A DNA stretch of 19,680 nucleotides from positions 1-19,680 of the forward strand of contig JAQUZU010000014.1 in NCBI GenBank assembly GCA_028691175.1, given 5' to 3'. This DNA comes from Candidatus Kapaibacterium sp. (GTDB lineage Bacteria > Bacteroidota > Ignavibacteria > Kapaibacteriales > UBA2268). A model generated the notes under the pieces. That model was given only the letters and a program-made list of their open reading frames with translations. It did no database searches and was not told the DNA's origin. A program made the position numbers and the translations under genes. This document shows, in pieces, positions 1-6,451 of this stretch; the stretch's first letter is position 1; each line of letters opens with the position of its first letter.

Positions 1-1
1 G

Positions 2-76
2 CTGCAATTTGATTCAACCGTCGCTGTCGGCAAGTCGTATCCGGAATTTTTCTATTGGCTGATGAAATACGAATAA
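2..76 (+). CDS. C-terminal end of an unidentified protein (5' partial)
   Basis: An open frame enters from the left edge and stops at TAA 74-76. It gives 24 residues ending in FFYWLMKYE. The tail is aromatic and lysine-rich, and I do not recognise the family. The frame has no stop between the window edge and the TAA, but it is too short to prove coding. A hairpin and then the Fic promoter follow, so this gene probably belongs to a separate upstream transcription unit. Confidence 0.45.
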   Translation: MQFDSTVAVGKSYPEFFYWLMKYE

Positions 77-83
77 AAAGTGC

Positions 84-118
84 ATTTGCGGAGAATAGCG
101 GTATTATTTACCGCAAAT
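84..118 (+). other. Inverted repeat with two alternative stems, between upstream gene and Fic promoter
   Basis: ATTTGCGG (84-91) is complementary to CCGCAAAT (111-118), an 8-bp stem around a 19-nt loop. Inside it, GCGGTA (98-103) can pair instead with TACCGC (109-114), using the same CCGC. No T-tract follows, so this is not a standard intrinsic terminator. It lies just after the upstream stop codon and directly abuts the -33 element of the Fic promoter, so it could be a mRNA 3'-end structure or a protein-binding site. Either role is inference. Confidence 0.4.
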
Positions 119-150
119 ATTGCGTTGAATAAGAAAAATGCGTATATTTG
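119..150 (+). promoter_or_regulatory. Bacteroidota-type promoter for the Fic gene
   Basis: ATTG (119-122), a 20-bp spacer and TATATTTG (143-150) match the Bacteroidota housekeeping promoter TTTG-N(19-21)-TAnnTTTG, with an exact -7 element. Transcription would start near 157. That lies downstream of the longest possible Fic start (138), so translation should begin at ATG 174. Confidence 0.7.
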
Positions 151-173
151 CATCGAAAAAAGCAAGGAAAGAC

Positions 174-1274
174 ATGTACATACACGAGATAGAAGATTGG
201 TATAAATTCCGGTACGATGCAGATAAATTGATTCGTCCGGTGGCGGATGTGCGCCTTTTGCAGGGAAAACTTATCAGCAAAATTCACGGCTTGGGACTTG
301 ACGCGGTTAATGCGGCGAGCTTGGCGGAAATGTCGGAAAATTTACTCAAATCCTCCGAAATAGAGGGCCAGATTTTAAATTGCGAGTCGGTGCGTTCATC
401 TGTTGCACGCCGCTTAGGGCTGGATATTGCCGGGCTGAATGTGTTCGATAGAAATATTGACGGCATGGTAGAGGTTATGTTTGATGCTACGCACAATTGT
501 TTCCGACCGCTTACAAAGGAGCGACTTTGCGGCTGGCAGGCGTCGCTGTTTCCATCCGGTTATAGCGGAATGTATAAAATCGAACCGGGCAAATACAGAA
601 GTGGCTTAATGCAGGTTGTTTCCGGTGCTTTTGGCAGGGAGAAGATACATTTTGAGGCTCCGGATGCAAGTCGTGTTAATGACGAGATGAAAATATTTTT
701 GGAGTGGGCAAATTCAGAAAGTCAAACAGATGAAGTGTTGAAAGCGGCTATTGCGCATTTTTGGTTTATAACAATTCATCCGTTTGATGACGGTAACGGG
801 CGAGTCGCTCGCACGATTGCAGATATGTTTCTTGCGCGCAGCGACCGTGAACCACGGCGATTTTACAGTATGTCGCGGCAAATTGCATTGGAGAAAAATG
901 CGTATTACGAGGCGTTGAAAACTGCACAACTTGGCGATGGTGAAATTACAAGTTGGCTTTTGTGGTTTTGCGAGTGTCTTGCACGGGCGATTTCGAATAG
1001 CGATAATCTGCTTAGTCGCACATTGTCAAAGGCAAAATTTTGGCAGAATCATTCGCAGATAATTCTGAACGAGAGGCAGAAAAAGATGATTAATCTGTTG
1101 TTTGACGATTTTTTCGGCAAATTAACTACTTCAAAGTGGGCGAAAATCACGAAGACATCTAATGATACCGCTTTACGCGATATAAAAGATTTAGTCGAAA
1201 AAGATATTTTGAAAAAAGAAGATGCAGGCGGACGGAGTGCAAATTATACGCTGAGAAACGATATTCCGTCTTAA
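174..1274 (+). CDS. Fic family protein (class II, N-terminal inhibitory helix, putative AMPylase)
   Basis: Fic enzymes usually transfer AMP from ATP to a hydroxyl side chain of a target protein in the cytoplasm. The core motif HPFDDGNGRVAR is intact, with the catalytic His at about residue 202 and the Arg at about 210, counted from ATG 174. The N-terminal region (W-x-aromatic, then R-x-x-QGKL) resembles the DUF4172 domain found before many Fic domains. It is followed by SSEIEG at about residues 60-65, which fits the (S/T)xxxE(G/N) self-inhibitory motif of class II Fic proteins. The last ~60 residues look like a winged helix (TSNDTALRDIKDLVEKDIL), suggesting DNA binding or autoregulation. I chose ATG 174 (366 aa) over ATG 138 because AAGGA at 164-168 is well placed and the promoter's predicted start site falls between them. 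No antitoxin-like small gene adjoins it. The target is unknown. Confidence 0.93.
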   Translation: MYIHEIEDWYKFRYDADKLIRPVADVRLLQGKLISKIHGLGLDAVNAASLAEMSENLLKSSEIEGQILNCESVRSSVARRLGLDIAGLNVFDRNIDGMVEVMFDATHNCFRPLTKERLCGWQASLFPSGYSGMYKIEPGKYRSGLMQVVSGAFGREKIHFEAPDASRVNDEMKIFLEWANSESQTDEVLKAAIAHFWFITIHPFDDGNGRVARTIADMFLARSDREPRRFYSMSRQIALEKNAYYEALKTAQLGDGEITSWLLWFCECLARAISNSDNLLSRTLSKAKFWQNHSQIILNERQKKMINLLFDDFFGKLTTSKWAKITKTSNDTALRDIKDLVEKDILKKEDAGGRSANYTLRNDIPS

Positions 1275-1284
1275 GTATCGGCAC

Positions 1285-1316
1285 TTTGCTTTTCTCGCGG
1301 AATATACGTAAATTTG
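1285..1316 (+). promoter_or_regulatory. Near-perfect Bacteroidota promoter for the 1348-6181 operon
   Basis: TTTG (1285-1288), exactly 20 bp, then TAAATTTG (1309-1316) is a full match to TTTG-N(19-21)-TAnnTTTG. It lies 11 bp after the Fic stop codon and about 31 bp before the next start codon. The predicted transcription start is near 1323. Confidence 0.8.
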
Positions 1317-1347
1317 AGTGCCGAAAAAGTAAAATAATAGAGAATAT

Positions 1348-4056
1348 ATGATGAAAATACAGAAAATTTTAGGGCTTTTGCTTGCGATTTGCGGAGTGCT
1401 TTTCGTGGGCGGAAACGTATTTGCACAAGGGATTAACCCGCAGAATTTAAACTTCGAGCGTGGTCGTACCGGTGAATTTCCGGAGGTATGGACTACGAGC
1501 GAAAAAACGCAGAAACAGGGGTTTATCCTCGAAAAATGTTCCGACGCCCGCAACGGTACCGGGTCGTTGCTTTTCCACTGCGACAGCCTACGCGATACCG
1601 GCCTGCTCGACGGTTTGGCTTATCAAGCAATCAGTCCGCTTGCGTATCTCGGCAAAAGTGTGAAGTTTTCCGCATGGGCAAAGGCGGAATATCAATATAG
1701 CGCGACAGGTTCCGCGTTCCTCTGGGTAAAGGTTTATCGCTCGAACAAGACTTTCGAAATCTATCCGATAGACGAGGCGCAATACATTAATTCGCCGGAT
1801 TGGCAGTATTACGAAGTAGTTGCACAGGTGCCTGCGGACGCGATTGAAATTCAATTCGGCGTTGTTTTGCAGAGCGAGGGCAAAGTCTGGCTCGACGATG
1901 CTGAATTTGATAATGTCGGCTCGGTTGAATATTCGGATATAGTAATTAACGATAAACTTGCGGGCGATATTGCCGCTTTCGCGAAAGCCTTTTCAGCTAT
2001 TGCGTATCACTATCCGGCACGTTCGGTAGACAGTTTGGATTATGCAGCATTTGCCGAAAATGCTGTAGAAAAACTTGCAAACGCGGATGACAGCCGAAAA
2101 CTCGAAAGCAAACTTGCAGAGATTTTTACTCCATTGGGAAGCAAAATCCGCTTCGGAAACGCGAATCTCAAGCCTGATTTCTATGATAACAAAAAAATTA
2201 ATTCCACTGCCGAGCCGCAGTTCCGGCTATACGTAGGACCGAATATTTCAATAGAAAATACGCTCACGAAGGTGAAACTTCAGAATATAAACATTATGCA
2301 ACGCGAAATCCCGGCATATCTGGCACAGACAATCCGAGTTGACAGCAGTCGGAAGCGGAGTGCGAAATTTTCCGCACTGATAAAATTTAATTCGCCAAAT
2401 CAATGTGCGAAGGCATATCCGGTGATTTCTTTGCTGGACTCGAATCTGAAAATTATACAGGTGATTTTGCCGGAACGTTCCGGAAAAAGTTTGAAATATG
2501 AGCAGACTTTTTCTTTTCCGGACAGTTGCAGATTTCTTGACGTAAATCTCGCTCTTGAGGGCGACGGCGGAGCGATTTTTGATGCAGTTTCGTGCGTGAT
2601 AGACGGACAAGAAAAGATTTTGAACGGAGATTTTGAACTCGGCACAAGTGACTGGCGTTTTGATAAAAAATGTCGCGTAGCCGGCTATGAATTAATAAAA
2701 AACATGGAAAAGCCGATCGAGGGAAGTATTTCGCTCGAGTTGAACGTGATAAACGAAAAATATGTAATATATCCGAAAATTGGCGACGTCGAGAAAGTAA
2801 AGTTGAACGAAAATCTTTATGCATACTATCCGAAAATATTGTATTCCGACGAAGACACCGTACAAGCGAAAATCGACTCCGAAAAAACTTTCGGCGAATT
2901 TGGCTCGTGGGCGGCGCGAATTGCGAGCGTGATTTCTGCGTGGGCTTTGGCGGATAATTTCTCGCTTTCAAAGCCGAAAATCACTGAAATTCCGGCGGAA
3001 GCAATTCAGCAGGCGGTGTCCGCCCGCACCGAAACAGAACTAACAAATGTCATCACAGCTGTCCTGGCACAGTTCTCTGACGGCGGAATACGTGTTTGGC
3101 ACAATAGCGAAGTTGATGCCGAACTCCGTGGCTTGCCTATTAATTGGGATTATATTGGTGGAAAAGTGGTAATTACAAAGTCGCTTGTATCTGATTTGCC
3201 GGCGGGCAGCGAAGTTGCGGAAATTAACGGCGAAGCGATTGAAATGTTTCTCGATAAACGGACAGCGATGATTCCCGGAAGTTCTAAGCGTCTGAAAATA
3301 TTGCGAGCTTTGGCAGAAATAAAATATTCGGAAGCCGGCGAAGATGTAGTTTTGAAAGTCCGTGCCGCAGCAAGCACTCGCTCTAGCCTGACTGAAGTAA
3401 CGCTTTCGCGTAGTGGGCAACTTGATGATTTGCGGATCGGCTCGCTAAAAGCGGAGGAGTTCGCCGACGGTGCGTTTTATATCGATCCGGCTCGCTTCGA
3501 CGAAAAATCGCTGATGGAATATTTTCGCGAAAATAGCGGGAAAATGCACGGTATAGTCTTCGATATGCGCGGATACAATGTGTTCTCGGAATATTTCTAC
3601 AAATTTTTCAAAACGGGAAGTTTTAAGCCGACCGATTGGGTTATGCCGTATTTTGCCGATTATGGGGATGCGGCGGAGTCCGGAGGTTTCCGCGTGATGC
3701 GCCAAGAAGTAACCGGCAACGGTAAATTAAATAATGTGAAACTTGTCGTTTTGTGCGACGAAACTACAATCGGGCTGAACGAGGCGAATCTGTACTTGTT
3801 GCGTAAAAATTCAATTGCAAAATCTGTTGGACGTGAAACGTCCGGTGCTCCGACCGAACTATGTACTTTTCCGCTGCCTTGCGACTGTTCGATGTCGCTG
3901 TCAATGCTGTCCGCAACTGATGATGCCGGAACGCTGCTGATCGGCAAGCCGTTTGTGCCGGATATAAAAATAGAGACGAAACTTACCGGCGATTTAAGCG
4001 TAGATTCAATAAAAGAAGGCGGAAAAAAAGAATTACTTCGCCTGCTTAAACAATAA
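1348..4056 (+). CDS. Exported S41-protease-like protein with altered catalytic serine (probable pseudoprotease)
   Basis: A signal peptide (MMKIQKILGLLLAI..., cleaved near residue 26, after FAQ or VFA) sends this 902-residue protein out of the cytoplasm. Seen in order: a galactose-binding-like beta domain (about 28-185), a helical S41 N-terminal-like segment (about 197-265), a second beta-sandwich (about 275-470), a second helical segment ending in FSDGGIRVWH (about 520-585), a PDZ-like segment (about 590-690) and a C-terminal S41 fold (about 690-890). Active S41 members have a Ser in a T-x-S-x-x-E context. Here it reads T-I-Gly809-L-N-Glu812, so the nucleophile is missing, and the usual downstream Lys is not evident around GRETSGAPTE. 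The family fold is supported by GIVFDMRGY, VVLCDETT and VGRETSG. It is probably a non-catalytic binding or scaffold protein, though substrate processing by another residue is possible. It is the first gene of a unit with the next three genes. Confidence 0.8.
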   Translation: MMKIQKILGLLLAICGVLFVGGNVFAQGINPQNLNFERGRTGEFPEVWTTSEKTQKQGFILEKCSDARNGTGSLLFHCDSLRDTGLLDGLAYQAISPLAYLGKSVKFSAWAKAEYQYSATGSAFLWVKVYRSNKTFEIYPIDEAQYINSPDWQYYEVVAQVPADAIEIQFGVVLQSEGKVWLDDAEFDNVGSVEYSDIVINDKLAGDIAAFAKAFSAIAYHYPARSVDSLDYAAFAENAVEKLANADDSRKLESKLAEIFTPLGSKIRFGNANLKPDFYDNKKINSTAEPQFRLYVGPNISIENTLTKVKLQNINIMQREIPAYLAQTIRVDSSRKRSAKFSALIKFNSPNQCAKAYPVISLLDSNLKIIQVILPERSGKSLKYEQTFSFPDSCRFLDVNLALEGDGGAIFDAVSCVIDGQEKILNGDFELGTSDWRFDKKCRVAGYELIKNMEKPIEGSISLELNVINEKYVIYPKIGDVEKVKLNENLYAYYPKILYSDEDTVQAKIDSEKTFGEFGSWAARIASVISAWALADNFSLSKPKITEIPAEAIQQAVSARTETELTNVITAVLAQFSDGGIRVWHNSEVDAELRGLPINWDYIGGKVVITKSLVSDLPAGSEVAEINGEAIEMFLDKRTAMIPGSSKRLKILRALAEIKYSEAGEDVVLKVRAAASTRSSLTEVTLSRSGQLDDLRIGSLKAEEFADGAFYIDPARFDEKSLMEYFRENSGKMHGIVFDMRGYNVFSEYFYKFFKTGSFKPTDWVMPYFADYGDAAESGGFRVMRQEVTGNGKLNNVKLVVLCDETTIGLNEANLYLLRKNSIAKSVGRETSGAPTELCTFPLPCDCSMSLSMLSATDDAGTLLIGKPFVPDIKIETKLTGDLSVDSIKEGGKKELLRLLKQ

Positions 4057-4112
4057 ATAGATTACTACAGCGTCTATGATAAGTGTTTTTTCGCAAAATA
4101 AAGAGGAAAAAA

Positions 4113-4847
4113 GTGAAAAATAAAATGCTAACAGTTGTAATGCTTTTTGTAGTACTTGCCGGCGTATGCTTTGCAGAGTCTTTCAATAGCGTTTACAAGA
4201 AAAATTTGACGGCACGCGGGGGAGCAGATGCCGTAAAGGCGGCGAAATCGTTCATTATGGAAGGCGAACTGATTCGCGAGGATTCTATAAAATTCAATTT
4301 CCGTGTAGCGTATAAAATGCCGAAAAGTATGGTGGTAGAATATTATCAGGCCGGCGATACGTCTGCTCTCGGCTTCAACGGCAAGAGTGCCTGGACGATT
4401 ATGCCGTCGCTCTCGCAAAGTGTAATTGAACTGCCGGCAACCGCTGCCGAAGAGGCGATGAATCTGACTGTAAAGCCGATTATCGATTATTACAACCGGC
4501 TGGATTACTATAAGAAAATTAATGCAAAAGTTACAGTTACCGAAGGCGACAGCCTGAATGAAATTCCGCAGTACCGCTTGTTTTGCCCGGGTGAAAACGG
4601 TGCAGCTGAAGTGATTTTGGTAAATAAAACCGACGATTTGATTTCGCAAATTAATTCGGCTTTCAAGGTCGGCGGAGCGAATGTTCCTGCGGTTATACGC
4701 GTGGATAATTACATGACTGACGGAGACGTTACCATGCCGCACCATATCAAGATAATTAATGGCGATAACTCGATTGTGGAATTGAATATATCGCTGATGG
4801 AAGTAAATCCTGTGCTTGACGACATAATTTTTGAGATACCGAAATAG
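4113..4847 (+). CDS. Exported LolA/LolB-like (outer-membrane lipoprotein-sorting-type) protein
   Basis: The protein has a signal peptide (MKNKMLTVVMLFVVLAGVCFA) followed by about 220 residues of beta-rich sequence. The opening ARGGADAVKAAKSF...GEL, the middle LGFNGKSAWTIMP and the closing VDDIIFEIP-like strand resemble Bacteroidota proteins annotated as outer-membrane lipoprotein-sorting-like. These have a LolA-type half-barrel that binds acyl chains in the periplasm. It lacks a lipobox Cys at the cleavage site, so it should be soluble and periplasmic. GTG 4113 is preferred because AGAGGA (4102-4107) sits five bases upstream and gives a compact signal peptide. GTG 4083 would add ten basic residues, and ATG 4125 is another option. 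The stop codon overlaps the next start. Membership of the fold superfamily is fairly likely, but a true lipoprotein-carrier role is unproven. Confidence 0.7.
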   Translation: MKNKMLTVVMLFVVLAGVCFAESFNSVYKKNLTARGGADAVKAAKSFIMEGELIREDSIKFNFRVAYKMPKSMVVEYYQAGDTSALGFNGKSAWTIMPSLSQSVIELPATAAEEAMNLTVKPIIDYYNRLDYYKKINAKVTVTEGDSLNEIPQYRLFCPGENGAAEVILVNKTDDLISQINSAFKVGGANVPAVIRVDNYMTDGDVTMPHHIKIINGDNSIVELNISLMEVNPVLDDIIFEIPK

Positions 4848-5557
4848 TGAGAAAATATTTAGTATATATATTGTTGTTTGCTGTTGTATTGCCGGCGGAC
4901 ATATTTGCGAAAGACGCGCGTGCCGAAAAATATCTGCAGCGTTATAATGCAAAATGCCTGAGCGAGAAAATTGTCGATAATTTCGGCAACGGTTATGATT
5001 CGCTGTATGGTTTGCGGAATATGCGGACTATACTTTACGGCGTGGCATATCGCGGTGGAGCGAATAATTTTTTCCATAAGACAGCGAAGCGCGACAATAA
5101 AAATCCGCTTACGCCGGACGGCTTGAAGCATCTCGCAAACGAAGGATTTTCGCTCGGTGTGTATCTTTATGCAAATAATTTTAAAACTGCAGACGCGATA
5201 ACTGTTTCCGATTCCGGACGCGACACGCTGCGATATATTCAAAATTCGGGTGCTTCGAAAGAAAAACTTCGCAAACTCCTAGAGGAAGTGAAAGCGATTA
5301 TAGACGATCCGAATCGCGGTCCGGCATATCTTCACTGCTGGAACGGCTGGCATCAGTCCGGCTATGTGTCGGCGTGCATTCTCCGGCAATTCTGTGGATT
5401 TACCGGCGAGGAAGCCGTCGAATATTGGATAAAAAATACTGACGGAGCAAATAAAGGCTATGACCATATAAAGAAAAAAATTTTGGAATTCGAGCCGTAC
5501 GAAGATTTAAAACCGACAAAGGAACGACAGAAAGAAATTTGTCCGTCGTGCCAATAA
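4847..5557 (+). CDS. Exported protein-tyrosine/dual-specificity phosphatase-like protein, P-loop Arg replaced
   Basis: The 236 residues begin with a signal peptide (MRKYLVYILLFAVVLPADIFA), so the protein acts outside the cytoplasm. The fold is suggested by YGVAYRGG near the start and by a Cys-phosphatase-like loop, HCWNGWHQSG, followed by a helix (YVSACILRQFCGF). The canonical loop is HCx5R(S/T). Here Cys164 and the following Ser171 are present, but the Arg position is Gln170. Catalysis is therefore doubtful, or the family uses a variant chemistry. The C-terminus ends CPSCQ, a free CxxC (Cys232 and Cys235) that could bind metal or form a disulfide. The GTG start shares a base with the preceding TAG (TAGTG), implying translational coupling with the LolA-like gene. 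clpP follows after 33 bp. Substrate unknown. Confidence 0.7.
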   Translation: MRKYLVYILLFAVVLPADIFAKDARAEKYLQRYNAKCLSEKIVDNFGNGYDSLYGLRNMRTILYGVAYRGGANNFFHKTAKRDNKNPLTPDGLKHLANEGFSLGVYLYANNFKTADAITVSDSGRDTLRYIQNSGASKEKLRKLLEEVKAIIDDPNRGPAYLHCWNGWHQSGYVSACILRQFCGFTGEEAVEYWIKNTDGANKGYDHIKKKILEFEPYEDLKPTKERQKEICPSCQ

Positions 5558-5590
5558 TTTAGAAAAATCAAATAACATACAGGAAAATCA

Positions 5591-6181
5591 ATGAGTTACT
5601 ATGTTCCGATGGTCGTAGAGCAAACAGGTGCAGGCGAGCGCTCCTACGATATATATAGTCGCCTTTTAAAAGAAAGAATTATTTTTATCGGCTCTGAAGT
5701 CGATGATTATTTGGCAAGTTCTGTAATTGCACAACTATTGTTCTTGCAGAGCGAAGACCCCAAAAAAGATATAAATTTATACATTAACTCGCCGGGCGGA
5801 AGCGTTACAGCCGGATTAGCAATTTACGATACTATGCAACTAGTGAAGCCGGACGTTTCGACAATCTGCATGGGAATGGGTGCGTCGATGGCACAAGTTT
5901 TATTATGCGGCGGAGCTAAAGGGAAACGTTTTGCGTTGCCGAATGCGCGCATTCTGATGCACCAGCCGATGGGCGGAACCCGCGGGCAGACAACGGATAT
6001 CGAAATATATACGAAAGAAATGCTCCGTACTCGCGACACACTGTATAAAATTATTTCGAAGCATTCCGGCAAATCGGTTGAGCAAATCCTAAAGGATGCC
6101 GAGCGCGATTACTACATGTCGCCGGAAGAAGCCGTTGAATACGGTTTGATCGATAGAATTATCTCGGGCGATGAAAAATAA
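5591..6181 (+). CDS. clpP: ATP-dependent Clp protease proteolytic subunit ClpP
   Basis: A 196-residue protein of standard ClpP length. The catalytic triad is intact: Ser99 in GMGASMAQ, His124 in ILMHQPMGG, and Asp173 in ERDYYMSPEEA. The oxyanion/substrate strand INSPGGSVTAGLAIYDTM is also present. ClpP assembles into a tetradecameric cytoplasmic chamber fed by AAA+ unfoldases such as ClpX. It is the last gene before the terminator at 6208 and sits 33 bp after the phosphatase-like gene, so it can be read from the 1285 promoter. No clpX or tig lies beside it in this window, although that is a common arrangement elsewhere. AGGAAAA precedes the ATG. Confidence 0.98.
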   Translation: MSYYVPMVVEQTGAGERSYDIYSRLLKERIIFIGSEVDDYLASSVIAQLLFLQSEDPKKDINLYINSPGGSVTAGLAIYDTMQLVKPDVSTICMGMGASMAQVLLCGGAKGKRFALPNARILMHQPMGGTRGQTTDIEIYTKEMLRTRDTLYKIISKHSGKSVEQILKDAERDYYMSPEEAVEYGLIDRIISGDEK

Positions 6182-6200
6182 AAAATGCAAACAGCATGAT

Positions 6201-6235
6201 AAATTAGAGGCAGGTTTCCGGACCTGCCTTTTTTT
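6201..6235 (+). repeat. 35-bp direct repeat containing the terminator, copy 1
   Basis: These 35 bases are identical to 10958-10992, including the AAATTAG flank and the TTCCGG loop, which terminator function alone does not require. The pair brackets the T9SS surface-protein gene in the same orientation. Confidence 0.9.
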
Positions 6236-6236
6236 T
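6208..6236 (+). terminator. Intrinsic terminator after clpP (copy 1 of a duplicated element)
   Basis: AGGCAGGT (6208-6215), loop TTCCGG, ACCTGCCT (6222-6229) forms a perfect 8-bp stem followed by a run of eight T. It lies 27 bp after the clpP stop. The same hairpin, loop and upstream flank recur at 10965. Confidence 0.93.
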
Positions 6237-6366
6237 GAGTTTTTCAATAAATTTTGAATTTTTTCTGTGACTTTTTATGCTCTGCCGTGTTATGTATGTT
6301 GTGAAGAAAAAAAAGTTTGGCATGAAAATATAATTTTGAATTATGAATTATTTTGATTAAATTGTA

Positions 6367-6398
6367 TTTCCGAAACGTGTATTTGGTATCTGTATTTG
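6367..6398 (+). promoter_or_regulatory. Candidate promoter region of the T9SS surface protein gene
   Basis: The 215 bp between the clpP terminator and the next start are very AT-rich and hold no gene I can support. TGTATTTG occurs twice, 13 bp apart (6378-6385 and 6391-6398), one base off the TAnnTTTG element. TTTC at 6367-6370 is spaced 20 bp from the second copy. An exact TAATTTTG also occurs at 6331-6338 but lacks a correctly spaced -33 element. The assignment is tentative. A start near 6405 would leave a leader of about 47 nt. Confidence 0.35.
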
Positions 6399-6451
6399 AA
6401 ATTAGATCCACAGTAAATAAATTTTTAGAATTATAATAATAGGTATTTATT

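Noticed and set aside
138..173. Longer Fic start at ATG 138
   Set aside because: It lies within the promoter region (the -7 element spans 143-150) and adds a basic extension before the domain. ATG 174 has a well-placed AAGGA.
2453..2971. 172-residue open frame on the minus strand
   Set aside because: It is antisense to the S41-like gene, rich in Arg and Ser from reverse-complement codon bias, with no domain or upstream signal.
4128..4952. 274-residue open frame on the minus strand
   Set aside because: It lies opposite the LolA-like gene and the start of the phosphatase-like gene, which have signal peptides, family features and ribosome-binding or coupling signals. Its own sequence has no recognisable domain.
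6331..6338. TAATTTTG as the surface-protein promoter
   Set aside because: An exact -7 match, but the only TTTG upstream is 11 bp away instead of 19-21, and it would imply a leader of about 110 nt.
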